Part shown: positions 9,255 to 16,826 of the stretch, piece after piece | Position numbering within the stretch: position 1 is the first letter of the stretch | How the letters are laid out: the number at the start of each line of letters is the position of its first letter | Position numbers and translations under genes: made by a program | Notes under the pieces: model-generated | The model's input: the letters and a program-made list of their open reading frames with translations, nothing else | The model's database searches: none | What the model was told of the DNA's origin: nothing | Assembly: GCF_047425875.1 (NCBI RefSeq) | Contig: NZ_CP179727.1 | Location: 186,001 to 250,000, forward strand | Source: Macrococcoides animalis | GTDB lineage: Bacteria; Bacillota; Bacilli; Staphylococcales; Staphylococcaceae | Length of the DNA: 64,000 bases | Reading direction: 5' to 3'

Positions 9255-9267
9255 TAACGAACTTCTA

Positions 9268-9312
9268 ACAACAAAAAGAAGAGGCGAATGATTCGCCTCT
9301 TCTTTTTGTTGT
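9268..9312 (+). terminator. strong terminator after the SceD-like gene
   Basis: A 21-bp perfect stem with a 3-nt TGA loop; the 3' arm itself carries the T-rich TTCTTTTTGTTGT. Its strength suggests a highly expressed gene. Confidence 0.88.
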
Positions 9313-9385
9313 CATTTGCTCTTGATTAAACAATCATTTTGTAATATGATTGAACCTGTCATTATTTTTAGGAGGAATTTTTATT

Positions 9386-10051
9386 ATGAAAAAATATTTA
9401 TCAGAATTATTAGGTACATTTGTACTTGTATTCTTCGGTACTGGAACTGCTGTTATGGCTACTTTAAATCCAGACGCTAGTGTTGGCATCTTTGGTATTG
9501 CCTTCGCATTCGGTTTAACTGTTATTGCTGCTGCATATGCAATTGGAGATATTTCAGGAGGACATTTAAACCCTGCTATTTCATTTGCAATGTTTTTAGA
9601 TAAGCGTTTATCATTTAAAGACTTCGCGATTTATTCAGTATTCCAAATCATTGGAGCATTTATTGCAACATCATTAATTTGGGCTATTTTAAGTTCATTT
9701 ACAAAGAAAGTCGATTTCATTTACGGTGCTAACGTACCAAACAATATCAATAACATGGGTGCTTTCTTAGTTGAAGTAATCTTAACATTCGTATTTGTAT
9801 TCGTAGTATTATCGGTAACTAAAACTAAATTTATTGCACCAAGTTTAGCAGTACTTGTTATTGGTTTAACATTAACAATGGTACATTTAATCGGTATTCC
9901 ATTAACAGGAACATCAGTTAACCCGGCAAGAAGTATTGCACCAGCAATCTTCACTGGTGGAGATGCATTATCTACATTATGGATTTTCATCGTAGCTCCA
10001 TTAGTTGGTGCTGCAATCGCAACATTCACTCATAACTTCTTAGAATCTTAA
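9386..10051 (+). CDS. aqpZ: aquaporin Z-type water channel
   Basis: Membrane channel with six transmembrane helices. 221 residues from the ATG at 9386 behind AGGAGGA; an earlier in-frame ATG has no ribosome binding site. The two NPA motifs are SGGHLNPAISF (about residue 62) and TGTSVNPARSIAPA near residue 185. The selectivity-filter residues His (VHLIGIP) and Arg (NPAR), and absence of the glycerol-facilitator insertions, point to a water channel rather than GlpF. Single-gene unit with its own terminator. Confidence 0.92.
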   Translation: MKKYLSELLGTFVLVFFGTGTAVMATLNPDASVGIFGIAFAFGLTVIAAAYAIGDISGGHLNPAISFAMFLDKRLSFKDFAIYSVFQIIGAFIATSLIWAILSSFTKKVDFIYGANVPNNINNMGAFLVEVILTFVFVFVVLSVTKTKFIAPSLAVLVIGLTLTMVHLIGIPLTGTSVNPARSIAPAIFTGGDALSTLWIFIVAPLVGAAIATFTHNFLES

Positions 10052-10057
10052 GATATT

Positions 10058-10098
10058 AAAAGAACGACTATTTGGTAAATCCAAATAGTCGTTCTTTT
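10058..10098. terminator. bidirectional terminator after aqpZ
   Basis: Stem AAAAGAACGACTATTTGG paired with its complement around TAAAT, flanked by T-runs on the plus side and by TTTAATATC on minus. It is shared with the convergent gene that ends at 10100. Confidence 0.85.
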
Positions 10099-10099
10099 T

Positions 10100-10432
10100 T
10101 TATAAACGTCGAATTACTTTATGTAATTCGTACATACTATCATCTAATTCAAATATAATTTTATTCATTTCTTTATCAATTAAATTTGTAACATCTGTTT
10201 CATTAACAATTAATTTTTCATTGACATCATATAAAGTTGCTAAGTCATTATTATACACTAAATAGAAACGTCTAGGGTTAATCGTATTTCTAAGAAATCT
10301 AGGATTACCAAGACTGTGATCCAATGATATTTCTTTTACAAAACTACTAATTCTACGCGGTACTCTTTCAACCATTTCAATAATATTAGTATTTTTAGGG
10401 GCTAATTCAATTATTTTTTCTTCTTGTTTCAT
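10100..10432 (-). CDS. conserved-looking small protein of unknown function
   Basis: 110 residues, no signal peptide, no membrane segment; charged, with many Asn, Asp and Glu. Not recognised. It starts 26 bp after the end of the signal peptidase gene on the same strand, so the two are probably co-transcribed. Coding is supported by length, an unbroken frame ending at a terminator, and plausible codon use. Confidence 0.65.
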   Translation of the reverse strand: MKQEEKIIELAPKNTNIIEMVERVPRRISSFVKEISLDHSLGNPRFLRNTINPRRFYLVYNNDLATLYDVNEKLIVNETDVTNLIDKEMNKIIFELDDSMYELHKVIRRL

Positions 10433-10457
10433 TATTATCCCTCAATTCATTTTACTA

Positions 10458-11042
10458 TTAATTCACTTCATCGAAATCATTTTCATAAAACCCTGTTTCA
10501 AAAGCATTCAATGGCCAGAAACGAATTGAAACCTTCCCTACTACACTATCTTGTTTTATTAATCCTAATTCAGGCTTAGTACTATCTAAACTAATTTCAC
10601 GATTATCTCCGAGAACTAAATATCTCCCGTCAGGAATCTCATTTTTACCTCCTGAATGTGTTAATTCAGAGACCGTAAAGTCTTCAGTCAAATTATCATT
10701 AATCGCTAACTCGCGATTTGCCTTTAAATAATTTTCTTCAACTACTTTTCCATTCACATATAATAAATCCTCTTTATACTCAATTTTATCGCCAGGTAGA
10801 CCAACCAGTCGCTTAATATAATCTTTCTTTTCATTGGCATGAAAAACAATCACATCACCACGATCTAACCCATTCGTCCATGTAGATATTTTATTAATAA
10901 TTAATCGTTCTTTATCCTCAAAAGTAGGTGCCATAGAATCCCCACTCACTTGATAAGGTACAAAGAAAAACGAACGTATTAATATAACTGCAGCAACTGC
11001 AATAACTATCGATATAATCCATTCTTTTAATTCTTTATTCAT
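10458..11042 (-). CDS. lepB: type I signal peptidase (SpsB-like)
   Basis: Cleaves signal peptides from exported proteins outside the membrane. 194 residues. One N-terminal transmembrane helix (about 9-27), then the catalytic Ser36 in SGDSM and Lys77 in KDYIKRLVGLPGD, the same positions as in S. aureus SpsB, and GDNREISLDS with the box E GDNR. The usual arginine after SLDS is a threonine here (SLDSTK), a small departure. Divergent from the Xre operon. Active enzyme is likely. Confidence 0.93.
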   Translation of the reverse strand: MNKELKEWIISIVIAVAAVILIRSFFFVPYQVSGDSMAPTFEDKERLIINKISTWTNGLDRGDVIVFHANEKKDYIKRLVGLPGDKIEYKEDLLYVNGKVVEENYLKANRELAINDNLTEDFTVSELTHSGGKNEIPDGRYLVLGDNREISLDSTKPELGLIKQDSVVGKVSIRFWPLNAFETGFYENDFDEVN

Positions 11043-11177
11043 TTTCTCACACTCCTAAATCTATTTTACAATATAATCCATTAAAACACAAAATAGGTTT
11101 CGTTTTAGATTTTTTTAAACTATATTCAAAGATTATATATCATAGAACTATTATCAATTTGACAATTATAGTTCTAT

Positions 11178-11201
11178 TTTTGACTAATATACTTGTCAAA
11201 A
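11178..11201. promoter_or_regulatory. inverted repeat, candidate Xre operator
   Basis: TTTTGAC-N10-GTCAAAA lies 50 bp upstream of the Xre gene. It overlaps a plausible -35 (TTGACT at 11181) followed after 17 bp by GATAAA. Just upstream, ATAGAACTA / TAGTTCTAT forms another hairpin. Assignment to the neighbouring regulator is inference. Confidence 0.4.
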
Positions 11202-11252
11202 TGATAAATATATATTACACTGAGAGTGTAGAAAGAGGAAAGGAGAAGAGAG

Positions 11253-11456
11253 ATGAAGAATAGACTTAAAGAACTCCGCGCTCGCGATGGTTATAATCAA
11301 ACGCAACTTGCGAAACTCGCCAAAGTATCACGACAAACCGTTTCTCTTATAGAACGAGATGACTTCATGCCATCCATTCTAACCGCCGTACGTATTGCTA
11401 GAATATTCGATGAACCAGTAGAAAATGTATTTATATTTGAGGAGGAAGAGTTATGA
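11253..11456 (+). CDS. small Xre-family transcriptional regulator
   Basis: 67 residues, nearly all helix-turn-helix: LKELRARDGYNQTQLAKLAK then VSRQTVSLIERDDFMPS, ending with an acidic EEEEL tail. Similar short Cro/CI-like proteins commonly control adjacent membrane-protein genes. AGGAGA ribosome binding site. Its stop overlaps the next start by 4 bp (ATGA), so the two are translated together. It probably regulates its own operon. Confidence 0.85.
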   Translation: MKNRLKELRARDGYNQTQLAKLAKVSRQTVSLIERDDFMPSILTAVRIARIFDEPVENVFIFEEEEL

Positions 11457-12193
11457 GCAGTAATAAAAAGTTGGGACGTACAACATTTGTCACATTAGTA
11501 GGCGCTTTGTTTGGAGGAATAATAGGATATTCATTACCAATGATTGTAGATGTGTCAAGATTTTACAAATCACAATTTAATTTTAATTTGATGTTTATTA
11601 TCGTACCTTTATTATTTTTCATTAGTATTTACTTATATATTATTTCAAAAAAACAATATCATTCTATGAAAAATCCTCCAAAATTATTAGAAGATGAACA
11701 ATACATTTACCAACTTAAGCAATATAATAAAGCATCAATGAATATCGTCAATTCAAGTCATATCATAACATTGGCAATAGCACTTGCAACAGGTAGTTTC
11801 GTGTTAGATGCTTCAACAAATGCCCTCATATATTATGGTATCGTAGTGATTATCTTTGTAGTATTCGTAATCATGATTACGAAACACAATAGAACAATGT
11901 TATTATCGTTTCCCGAAATCACAAATAGTAATTTTCAATTAGATTATGAAGACCGACAACTGTTGACAACTATTATTAATAATATCGATGAAGGTGAAAG
12001 ACTCGTTATGCTGCATTCTTTATCTAAAACATATACCGTTATGATTTATATGTTGACTGGATTATTATTACTCCTTGCCTTTTATCATGCAGCATCTGGA
12101 GAAAATCAATATATAGGTATGATAGGAATATCTGCTATTCTCATTTATTCAACAATTGCTTATTACAAGAAATCAGAAGAATTTAACAAATAG
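11453..12193 (+). CDS. DUF3169-like integral membrane protein
   Basis: 246 residues with about six transmembrane segments in pairs (about 12-32, 45-66, 100-120, 125-143, 195-213, 220-238) and a cytosolic middle stretch. Pairing with a short Xre regulator and the overall pattern resemble DUF3169 proteins; I recognise the arrangement more than the sequence. Function unknown. Second gene of a three-gene operon. Confidence 0.7.
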   Translation: MSSNKKLGRTTFVTLVGALFGGIIGYSLPMIVDVSRFYKSQFNFNLMFIIVPLLFFISIYLYIISKKQYHSMKNPPKLLEDEQYIYQLKQYNKASMNIVNSSHIITLAIALATGSFVLDASTNALIYYGIVVIIFVVFVIMITKHNRTMLLSFPEITNSNFQLDYEDRQLLTTIINNIDEGERLVMLHSLSKTYTVMIYMLTGLLLLLAFYHAASGENQYIGMIGISAILIYSTIAYYKKSEEFNK

Positions 12194-12207
12194 GAGGTAG
12201 TTATTAT

Positions 12208-12360
12208 ATGAAATTTGGATCATACAACTTCAACTCATTTTGGTTAAGTATCTTTATCGCAATGCTCGCATCAAGTTGGATGTTTCATGAATTGATCGCC
12301 CTGCTCATTATGCCTATTATATTTGGACTAAAATATGAAAAACCAGACACTCAAAATTAG
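12208..12360 (+). CDS. 50-residue membrane peptide, third gene of the Xre operon
   Basis: ATG at 12208 behind a strong AGGAGG, 14 bp after the DUF3169-like gene. Sequence MKFGSYNFNSFWLS, then a hydrophobic segment (IFIAMLASSWMF and ELIALLIMPIIFGL), then a short polar tail. The last codons and the TAG are within the terminator stem. Too short for many gene finders. Strong ribosome binding site and operon position support it; function unknown. Confidence 0.75.
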   Translation: MKFGSYNFNSFWLSIFIAMLASSWMFHELIALLIMPIIFGLKYEKPDTQN

Positions 12361-12371
12361 TGTCTGGTTTT
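12339..12371. terminator. bidirectional terminator after the Xre operon
   Basis: AAAACCAGACACT / AGTGTCTGGTTTT with a 7-nt loop and T-runs outside the stem. Confidence 0.82.
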
Positions 12372-12560
12372 TAAATTGAAGGCGTATGAGGGACCACTGT
12401 TACTCACAAAATGATATGCTCTTTCATCTCTTATTTCAAGTGTATAACTGGTTAAATATCTTTTAAAATTTACTTTATCTAAATCAATGTCGTCCAAAAA
12501 ATTTATACACTGAACATTATAATTACCATCTATCATACAGCAATGCATTAATTCCTTCAA
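12357..12560 (-). CDS. weakly supported short ORF or gene remnant
   Basis: 67 residues if started at a TTG (12560); the same frame is open further upstream, to about 12592, without a good start. The protein is acidic and soluble-looking (MIDGNYNVQCINFLDDIDLD...), with no recognised domain. The ribosome binding site is poor for every possible start. It might be the 3' end of a lost gene. Confidence 0.3.
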   Translation of the reverse strand: MKELMHCCMIDGNYNVQCINFLDDIDLDKVNFKRYLTSYTLEIRDERAYHFVSNSGPSYAFNLKTRH

Positions 12561-12604
12561 TATTTCTAAATCTATATGTTGATTAATTAATATGTATCCA
12601 TGTT

Positions 12605-13258
12605 TTATTTTATATTATTAATCCATTCAGGCAACTTCACACCTGCTGGTAATTGACGTCCTTCTTTATAACCATATTCTTGCATACCTACTTCATTCAT
12701 AGGACTTGTGATTCCAAAGTTATATACAACCCATTTCCCTTTTTGTTTCCAGTAAGTTACATAAAGCTTTCCATACATACGTCCTATTTCATCATCATTT
12801 TTCATATTACCTTCATATTCAGTAGCTTTACCCGTATACTTTTCAACTTCTTTTTTCGTAATATATTTATCATAAGTTTGGAACAACATAGATGCAAGTT
12901 TAGCATCATTATATTTCGTTTTATGATTGATATCATAATAGCTTAACCAAAGGCGTTCACCTTTACCATAAATCCCATAGTAATGTGTACCGATCATTTC
13001 ATCTTTATCATGCATTCCCATTTATAACTTTGTGTTACCAATCTTCTTGTCAACTTGTTGCTTAGTCATCCCTAAGCCAACATCTTGGTATTTGAACGTT
13101 CCTTTTTTCATTTGTTCGACATTCGTCTTATTAAATTGAGGTAACACGATTGTTTTCTTTTCTAAATGTGTCGCCGCTTCCGCTGATTGATTCATAACCA
13201 CTGGTGATACTAAAGCCGTTGTGATAATCGTTGCTGCAAGTAATTTTTTCATGTTCAT
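12605..13258 (-). pseudogene. secreted protein gene interrupted by an in-frame TAA
   Basis: The first 78 codons encode a signal peptide (MNMKKLLAATIITTALV...AEA) and a mature part ending GMTKQQVDKKIGNTKL. A single TAA at 13024-13022 follows, and the same frame continues for 138 codons (HDKDEMIGTHYYGIYGKG ... LPEWINNIK). GMTKQQVDKKIG resembles the start of small lipobox-less domains of the SmpA/BLIP fold, and the second half continues such a domain. No ribosome binding site precedes the ATG after the stop. The intact protein would be about 217 residues. A sequencing error is the alternative. Confidence 0.7.
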
Positions 13259-13274
13259 TCTCCTCTTATTATCA

Positions 13275-13463
13275 TTATTTTGAATAGATGTAGTAAAGAA
13301 TTAAGATTGTAATGCTTAAGGTATTTATACCTAAACTTAATTTAAAGTATGTCTTTTCATCAATTCTATTGTCTATTTTTCTACGTTTATATGTCATCAT
13401 ATTCAAACTTGTAGTGAGAATGATATATAGGAAAAATGCCAAAATAATAAATATCCATTTCAT
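13275..13463 (-). CDS. small two-helix membrane protein
   Basis: 62 residues with transmembrane helices at about 2-22 and 43-60 and a basic loop (YKRRKIDNR) between them. A good AGAGGTGATGATATG start. Not recognised. A TTTAAGG direct repeat lies 63 bp upstream of the start, and the secreted-protein pseudogene follows 17 bp downstream. Confidence 0.65.
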   Translation of the reverse strand: MKWIFIILAFFLYIILTTSLNMMTYKRRKIDNRIDEKTYFKLSLGINTLSITILILYYIYSK

Positions 13464-13525
13464 ATCATCACCTCTTACAATAAATGTACCATTTTTTCAA
13501 TAAGAAAAATTGTTTTTCTTTCAAA

Positions 13526-13543
13526 TTTAAGGTAATTTTAAGG
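13526..13543. promoter_or_regulatory. direct repeat TTTAAGG-N4-TTTAAGG, copy 1
   Basis: Two TTTAAGG half-sites exactly 11 bp apart, the spacing typical for OmpR-family response regulators; it fits the CiaR consensus NTTAAG-N5-WTTAAG. It lies 63 bp upstream of the small membrane protein ending at 13275. A near-identical copy is at 14641-14658. Confidence 0.5.
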
Positions 13544-13597
13544 TTTGATGAATGAATTTTTATTTGATTTAGCGATATTTTAAATTTTTGAAAATAG

Positions 13598-13630
13598 ATT
13601 CCGCTAATAATAAAGAGTTATAGCGGTATC
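13598..13630. repeat. dispersed hairpin element, copy C
   Basis: ATTCCGCTAATAATAAAGAG followed by TTATAGCGGTATC; the CCGCTAATAA / TTATAGCGG arms pair. It resembles the two copies at 44355-44438. Here it lies just after the DUF805 gene and could serve as its terminator. A half copy (TTAGCGATATTTT) is at 13569-13581. Confidence 0.55.
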
Positions 13631-13641
13631 TGAATTTTAAT

Positions 13642-14152
13642 TTAATCGATACCGCGTTTTCTATCCAATGGATCCTCTCCATATTCATTTGGACCATATG
13701 TTCCATCTCTTAAAAGTAGAACGATATAAAAAATAATCATAACGATAAGCACTATTGGCAAAACTATACTCATGAAAAGCTCTTCATTGATTCCGCATTG
13801 ATTTAATAATAAACCAATGCCTACAATACACATCGTAATGGACACCTGGAATGATTGCAATAATCCCTGATAAATTCGTATCATGTAATCTTCTTACTGA
13901 AACACTTAATACACCAATTGAGACGAAGAAACTTAGCGTCTTATAAACGATATTACTAATACTCCACTTATCATCAGGATTAATACCTAATTGACGATCG
14001 AAATGAACACAGATAGACCATACACCAAGTAATATTGTTAAATTCAAAAGCATCGGAAACCAGTATTCTTTTCTTGCTGAACGTCCTTCGAAATCTAATG
14101 AACGTCTCCAAAAGTCTAATAATGCTTTTTTATAACTGATATGCTTATTCAT
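13642..14152 (-). pseudogene. DUF805 (YhaH-type) membrane protein with a frameshift
   Basis: Frame one (14152 down to about 13845) gives the typical DUF805 start: LLDFWRRSLDFEGRSARKEYW, helices, then SVRRLHDTNLSGIIAIIPG. The second half is in another frame: IVGIGLLLNQCGINEELF, two helices, and the family's ending GTYGPNEYGEDP. The switch falls near 13838-13850, and the total of 511 bp is one base more than a multiple of three. Joined, it would be about 169 residues. No slippery heptamer is visible, so mutation or sequence error is likelier than programmed shifting. Confidence 0.8.
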
Positions 14153-14162
14153 AATTCCTCCA

Positions 14163-14568
14163 TTATTTCTTAGTATATAATCCTTTGCCTCGCGTATCAG
14201 AAATCACCTTCATGACAAAGTACGAAATTGCATGGATAACAAGAAAAGCAATTGATGATACAAAAATATAGAGACTTACCGTTAATGGTATTAATGCAAA
14301 ACCATCTGTTCTATCAGCTATTGTAACTGGCGCAATGTAGCTTACACCTAAACTTACGAAGTAACTCATTAATATACCAAGCAATACAAAGCCAAAGTTC
14401 AACTGCTTCTTGTATATAATTGTATTCATAATCACCGCAAAGATTAACATTGGAATGAATACAATCATATCTCCTCTAACAATCTCAGCCCATGCATCAA
14501 AGAAAGCAAATGGGATTAAATACAACAACATAAATTTATAATTTTTTATATCTATTCCATATATTCAT
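14163..14568 (-). CDS. integral membrane protein, probable frameshift near the N-terminus
   Basis: The open frame from 14531 encodes 122 residues with about four transmembrane helices (AFFDAWAEIVRGDMIVFIPM ... TRGKGLYTKK), but its ATG has no ribosome binding site. A good site (AGAAGGGATG) lies upstream of an ATG at 14568, whose frame MNIWNRYKK meets the main frame if the A-run at 14547-14542 had five A instead of six. The total of 406 bp is one base over a multiple of three. The protein would then start MNIWNRYKNYKFMLLYLIPF. Function unknown. Same strand and 10 bp upstream of the DUF805 gene, so co-transcribed. Confidence 0.6.
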
Positions 14569-14640
14569 AACCATCATCCCTTCTACATAACACTTTCAAT
14601 TTACCACCAAATTAATAATAATTGTTAGATTTCCAATTTA

Positions 14641-14658
14641 TTTAAGGTAAATTTAAGG
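14641..14658. promoter_or_regulatory. direct repeat TTTAAGG-N4-TTTAAGG, copy 2
   Basis: Same 11-bp-period repeat as at 13526-13543, with core TTTAAGGTAAWTTTAAGG in both. It lies 73 bp upstream of the ATG at 14568, directly after the terminator of the HIT gene, so it belongs to the promoter of the membrane protein/DUF805 unit. Confidence 0.5.
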
Positions 14659-14663
14659 TAAAA

Positions 14664-14693
14664 AAATAAGTATAGCGATCGCTATACTTATTT
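14664..14693. terminator. terminator of the HIT-family gene, 30-bp palindrome
   Basis: A perfect palindrome centred on GCGATCGC with AAATAAGTATA arms, followed on minus by a T-run. It covers the HIT gene's stop codon. Confidence 0.8.
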
Positions 14694-15074
14694 CGGTTGC
14701 AATAATGACAAAAATAAAGCTAAATCAAATGACATTAATTTCGTTTTTTTATCACTCCAGAAATTATCACCTTTATATCTGGGTATAACATGCTCATGAA
14801 AGTGAGTGCCCTCGTCCATTACGCGTCCATTATTTCGTATTAATGATACGCCGTAAATATTCATCTCATTTTCTAATATATGAATCATCTTTCTTTCAAG
14901 TTGAATTAAATCTAATGCAATGTCATCTGGTAATTCTAAATAATTCATATAATGCGCCTTCGATATTAATAGTAAATGGCCTGCTTGTTCTGGATTAATA
15001 TCAAATACAATTTTAAAATGTTTTGTTTCATAAATAATTTGTTCATCTTTAAGTCCATCACAAAAAATACACAT
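14688..15074 (-). CDS. HIT-family nucleotide hydrolase/transferase
   Basis: 128 residues. The histidine triad is HFHEHVIPR, near residues 92-100; MCIFC at the start is a usual feature of HIT proteins. These enzymes act on nucleoside phosphoramidates or dinucleoside polyphosphates; the substrate cannot be told. A distinct, divergent member beside the general Hit protein is common in staphylococci. 21 bp downstream of a GNAT gene, so probably co-transcribed. Confidence 0.82.
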   Translation of the reverse strand: MCIFCDGLKDEQIIYETKHFKIVFDINPEQAGHLLLISKAHYMNYLELPDDIALDLIQLERKMIHILENEMNIYGVSLIRNNGRVMDEGTHFHEHVIPRYKGDNFWSDKKTKLMSFDLALFLSLLQPK

Positions 15075-15095
15075 TTTTTCACCTTATCTCTATCA

Positions 15096-15503
15096 TTAAT
15101 ATTTTCTATAAATACATTTATATCTTTTAACACCCGGATACTTTTCACCTAACGGTTCAATAACAAAATTTTGTTTTCTATAAAAGTTTACAGCATCGTC
15201 GTCTGTCTCAGCAATAATATAATCATTGGTTTCTTTAATATGGTTAATTAACTGTGTTCCAATCCCTCTCAATTGATGATTGCTACTAGTAGCTAAACTA
15301 GTAATATGACAAATATTATCACTGTTTTTAATTGTAATAACTCCTACTACATTATAGTCTTGTTCATATACAAAACATGTTTCTTTATTATTTAGAATAG
15401 CGCGCCTTAATAGTTCATCAACTTTATCTTTATTAATAGCTAAAGATATTAAATCTGCAGTTTGTTGATTCAAAAATGTCATATCTGATACTTCTTTAAT
15501 CAT
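15096..15503 (-). CDS. GNAT family N-acetyltransferase (paralogue of 16144-16551)
   Basis: 135 residues. The acetyl-CoA-binding motif A region is HQLRGIGTQLINHIK, and the C-terminal part is AVNFYRKQNFVIEPLG. It shares the same pattern throughout with the gene at 16144-16551 (MIKEV/MIKEI start, LAINK, AETDDDAVNFYRK versus AETDNDAVYFYRK, LGEKYPGV versus LGEKYIGV), so the two arose by duplication. Substrate unknown. Confidence 0.85.
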   Translation of the reverse strand: MIKEVSDMTFLNQQTADLISLAINKDKVDELLRRAILNNKETCFVYEQDYNVVGVITIKNSDNICHITSLATSSNHQLRGIGTQLINHIKETNDYIIAETDDDAVNFYRKQNFVIEPLGEKYPGVKRYKCIYRKY

Positions 15504-15559
15504 ACGTTACCTCATCAGAAGTTTATTTATTAATAATCATTATATATAAATAAACTAAA

Positions 15560-15581
15560 AAAGACACCATTTGGCATCTTT
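15560..15581 (-). terminator. weak terminator after the middle GNAT gene
   Basis: AAAGATGCC / GGTGTCTTT with two G-T pairs and a 4-nt loop, then TTTTAG on the minus strand. Confidence 0.55.
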
Positions 15582-16065
15582 AAATATCTTTATAAAAAAA
15601 TCTATTATCAACAGGTACTACTATAAAATCATTTGGTAATTCTTCTTTCGGAATCAAATGAAATCCATTCTTTCTATAAAAATGTTGTGCACTTTCAAAT
15701 TTATCAATCGTACCTAAATAAATAGTTTTAATACCATCATCATGTGCATGTTGTATCACATGATCCAATAATTTTTTACCGATTTTCATATTGCGTGTAT
15801 TTTGATCAACATATACCCTCTTTAAAGCACTGTTGTTATCTTTTAATTTCAATAAGGCAATTGTCCCAACGACTTTTCCTTCAAATAACGCTAACCAGAA
15901 TTGCCCACCTGTATTAATATAGGTGCCTATAACATTCTTTAAATCAGGCTGATTATCATGTGTAACATTCTCAATATCAAACTCATTGAGCTTAATGTTA
16001 ATGATAAATTCATTCACCTCTTGCTTATAGTCGTCAGTATATTGAATGATTTCTATGTGCTTCAT
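15580..16065 (-). CDS. GNAT family N-acetyltransferase
   Basis: 161 residues. GTIALLKLKDNNSALKRVYV leads into RNMKIGKKLLDHVIQHA (CoA pyrophosphate loop), and AQHFYRKNGFHLIPKEELP is the usual end of the fold. It stands between the two paralogous GNAT genes but is not closely similar to them. Resembles the PA4866/YhhY-like general acetyltransferases; substrate unknown. Confidence 0.83.
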   Translation of the reverse strand: MKHIEIIQYTDDYKQEVNEFIINIKLNEFDIENVTHDNQPDLKNVIGTYINTGGQFWLALFEGKVVGTIALLKLKDNNSALKRVYVDQNTRNMKIGKKLLDHVIQHAHDDGIKTIYLGTIDKFESAQHFYRKNGFHLIPKEELPNDFIVVPVDNRFFYKDI

Positions 16066-16143
16066 GCTGCCGCCTCCTATGTGTAATCAAATAATCCCCA
16101 AGGTTTTTAATACCCGATGACGTTTGAATAAAACATAGTTGCA

Positions 16144-16551
16144 CTATTGTATACTATATTGACATAAAAACCTTTCTACTCCAATATATTTTTCACCTAA
16201 TGATTTTATTTCAAATCCGTTCTTTCTGTAAAAGTAAACAGCATCATTATCGGTTTCAGCTGTTATCGTAGTAAATTTCTTTTTTAGAAATTCTATAAAA
16301 TTTGATCCGATATTATTCTCTTGGTGCTCTTCTTTTACTGCTATACAAGTGATTTCACAGATATTTTTCGCTACTTTTATACCTAGAACACCTAATATTT
16401 GTTTTTCGCTCTTATATAGAAAGAGTTTCTCATTATGTGACGCAATCAGTTGATTTAAGTATGTTTTAACTCTTTCTTTATTAATCGCTAATCTACAAAT
16501 TTCATATATTTCATGATTAAGTTCATCAATAGATTTAATTTCTTTTATCAT
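16144..16551 (-). CDS. GNAT family N-acetyltransferase (paralogue of 15096-15503)
   Basis: 135 residues, the same length as its partner, with ENNIGSNFIEFLKK as motif A and AVYFYRKNGFEIKSLGEKYI at the C-terminus. The duplication is older than the present strain, as many positions differ. Substrate unknown. Confidence 0.84.
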   Translation of the reverse strand: MIKEIKSIDELNHEIYEICRLAINKERVKTYLNQLIASHNEKLFLYKSEKQILGVLGIKVAKNICEITCIAVKEEHQENNIGSNFIEFLKKKFTTITAETDNDAVYFYRKNGFEIKSLGEKYIGVERFLCQYSIQ

Positions 16552-16631
16552 ATTATCAACTCATTCTTGTTTATTATTCACAAATAATGGTATTATATTC
16601 TAAACTTTAATGAATACAAGGGGGTATCATT

Positions 16632-16826
16632 TTGCTAAATAATCAATCAGATAAAGAAAGATTAAGTAATCAAGAAACTGCACACAACCCATTAAGTAAT
16701 ATCCACGATGCTCATCAAAATGCTAATACAAGTGGTGTTTTTGGTGGAATGAATAATAAGTTTATTGGATTATTAATATTAATTCTAATGACTTTTGGAT
16801 TAATTGGTTACTTTCTACTTAATTAA
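16632..16826 (+). CDS. small protein with a C-terminal membrane anchor
   Basis: 64 residues. The start is a TTG at 16632 behind AAGGGGG; no ATG fits. A polar, Asn- and Gln-rich N-terminal part is followed by one hydrophobic helix (FIGLLILILMTFGLIGYFLL), so it is probably tail-anchored with the N-terminus in the cytosol. Not recognised. Its stop overlaps the stop of the convergent gene. Confidence 0.6.
   Translation: MLNNQSDKERLSNQETAHNPLSNIHDAHQNANTSGVFGGMNNKFIGLLILILMTFGLIGYFLLN

Noticed and set aside
9721..10029. 102-codon frame on the minus strand inside the aquaporin gene
   Set aside because: Antisense shadow of a clear aquaporin with both NPA motifs; no ribosome binding site.
13838..13850. 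Programmed ribosomal frameshift in the DUF805 gene
   Set aside because: No slippery heptamer, no downstream structure and no known precedent in the family.
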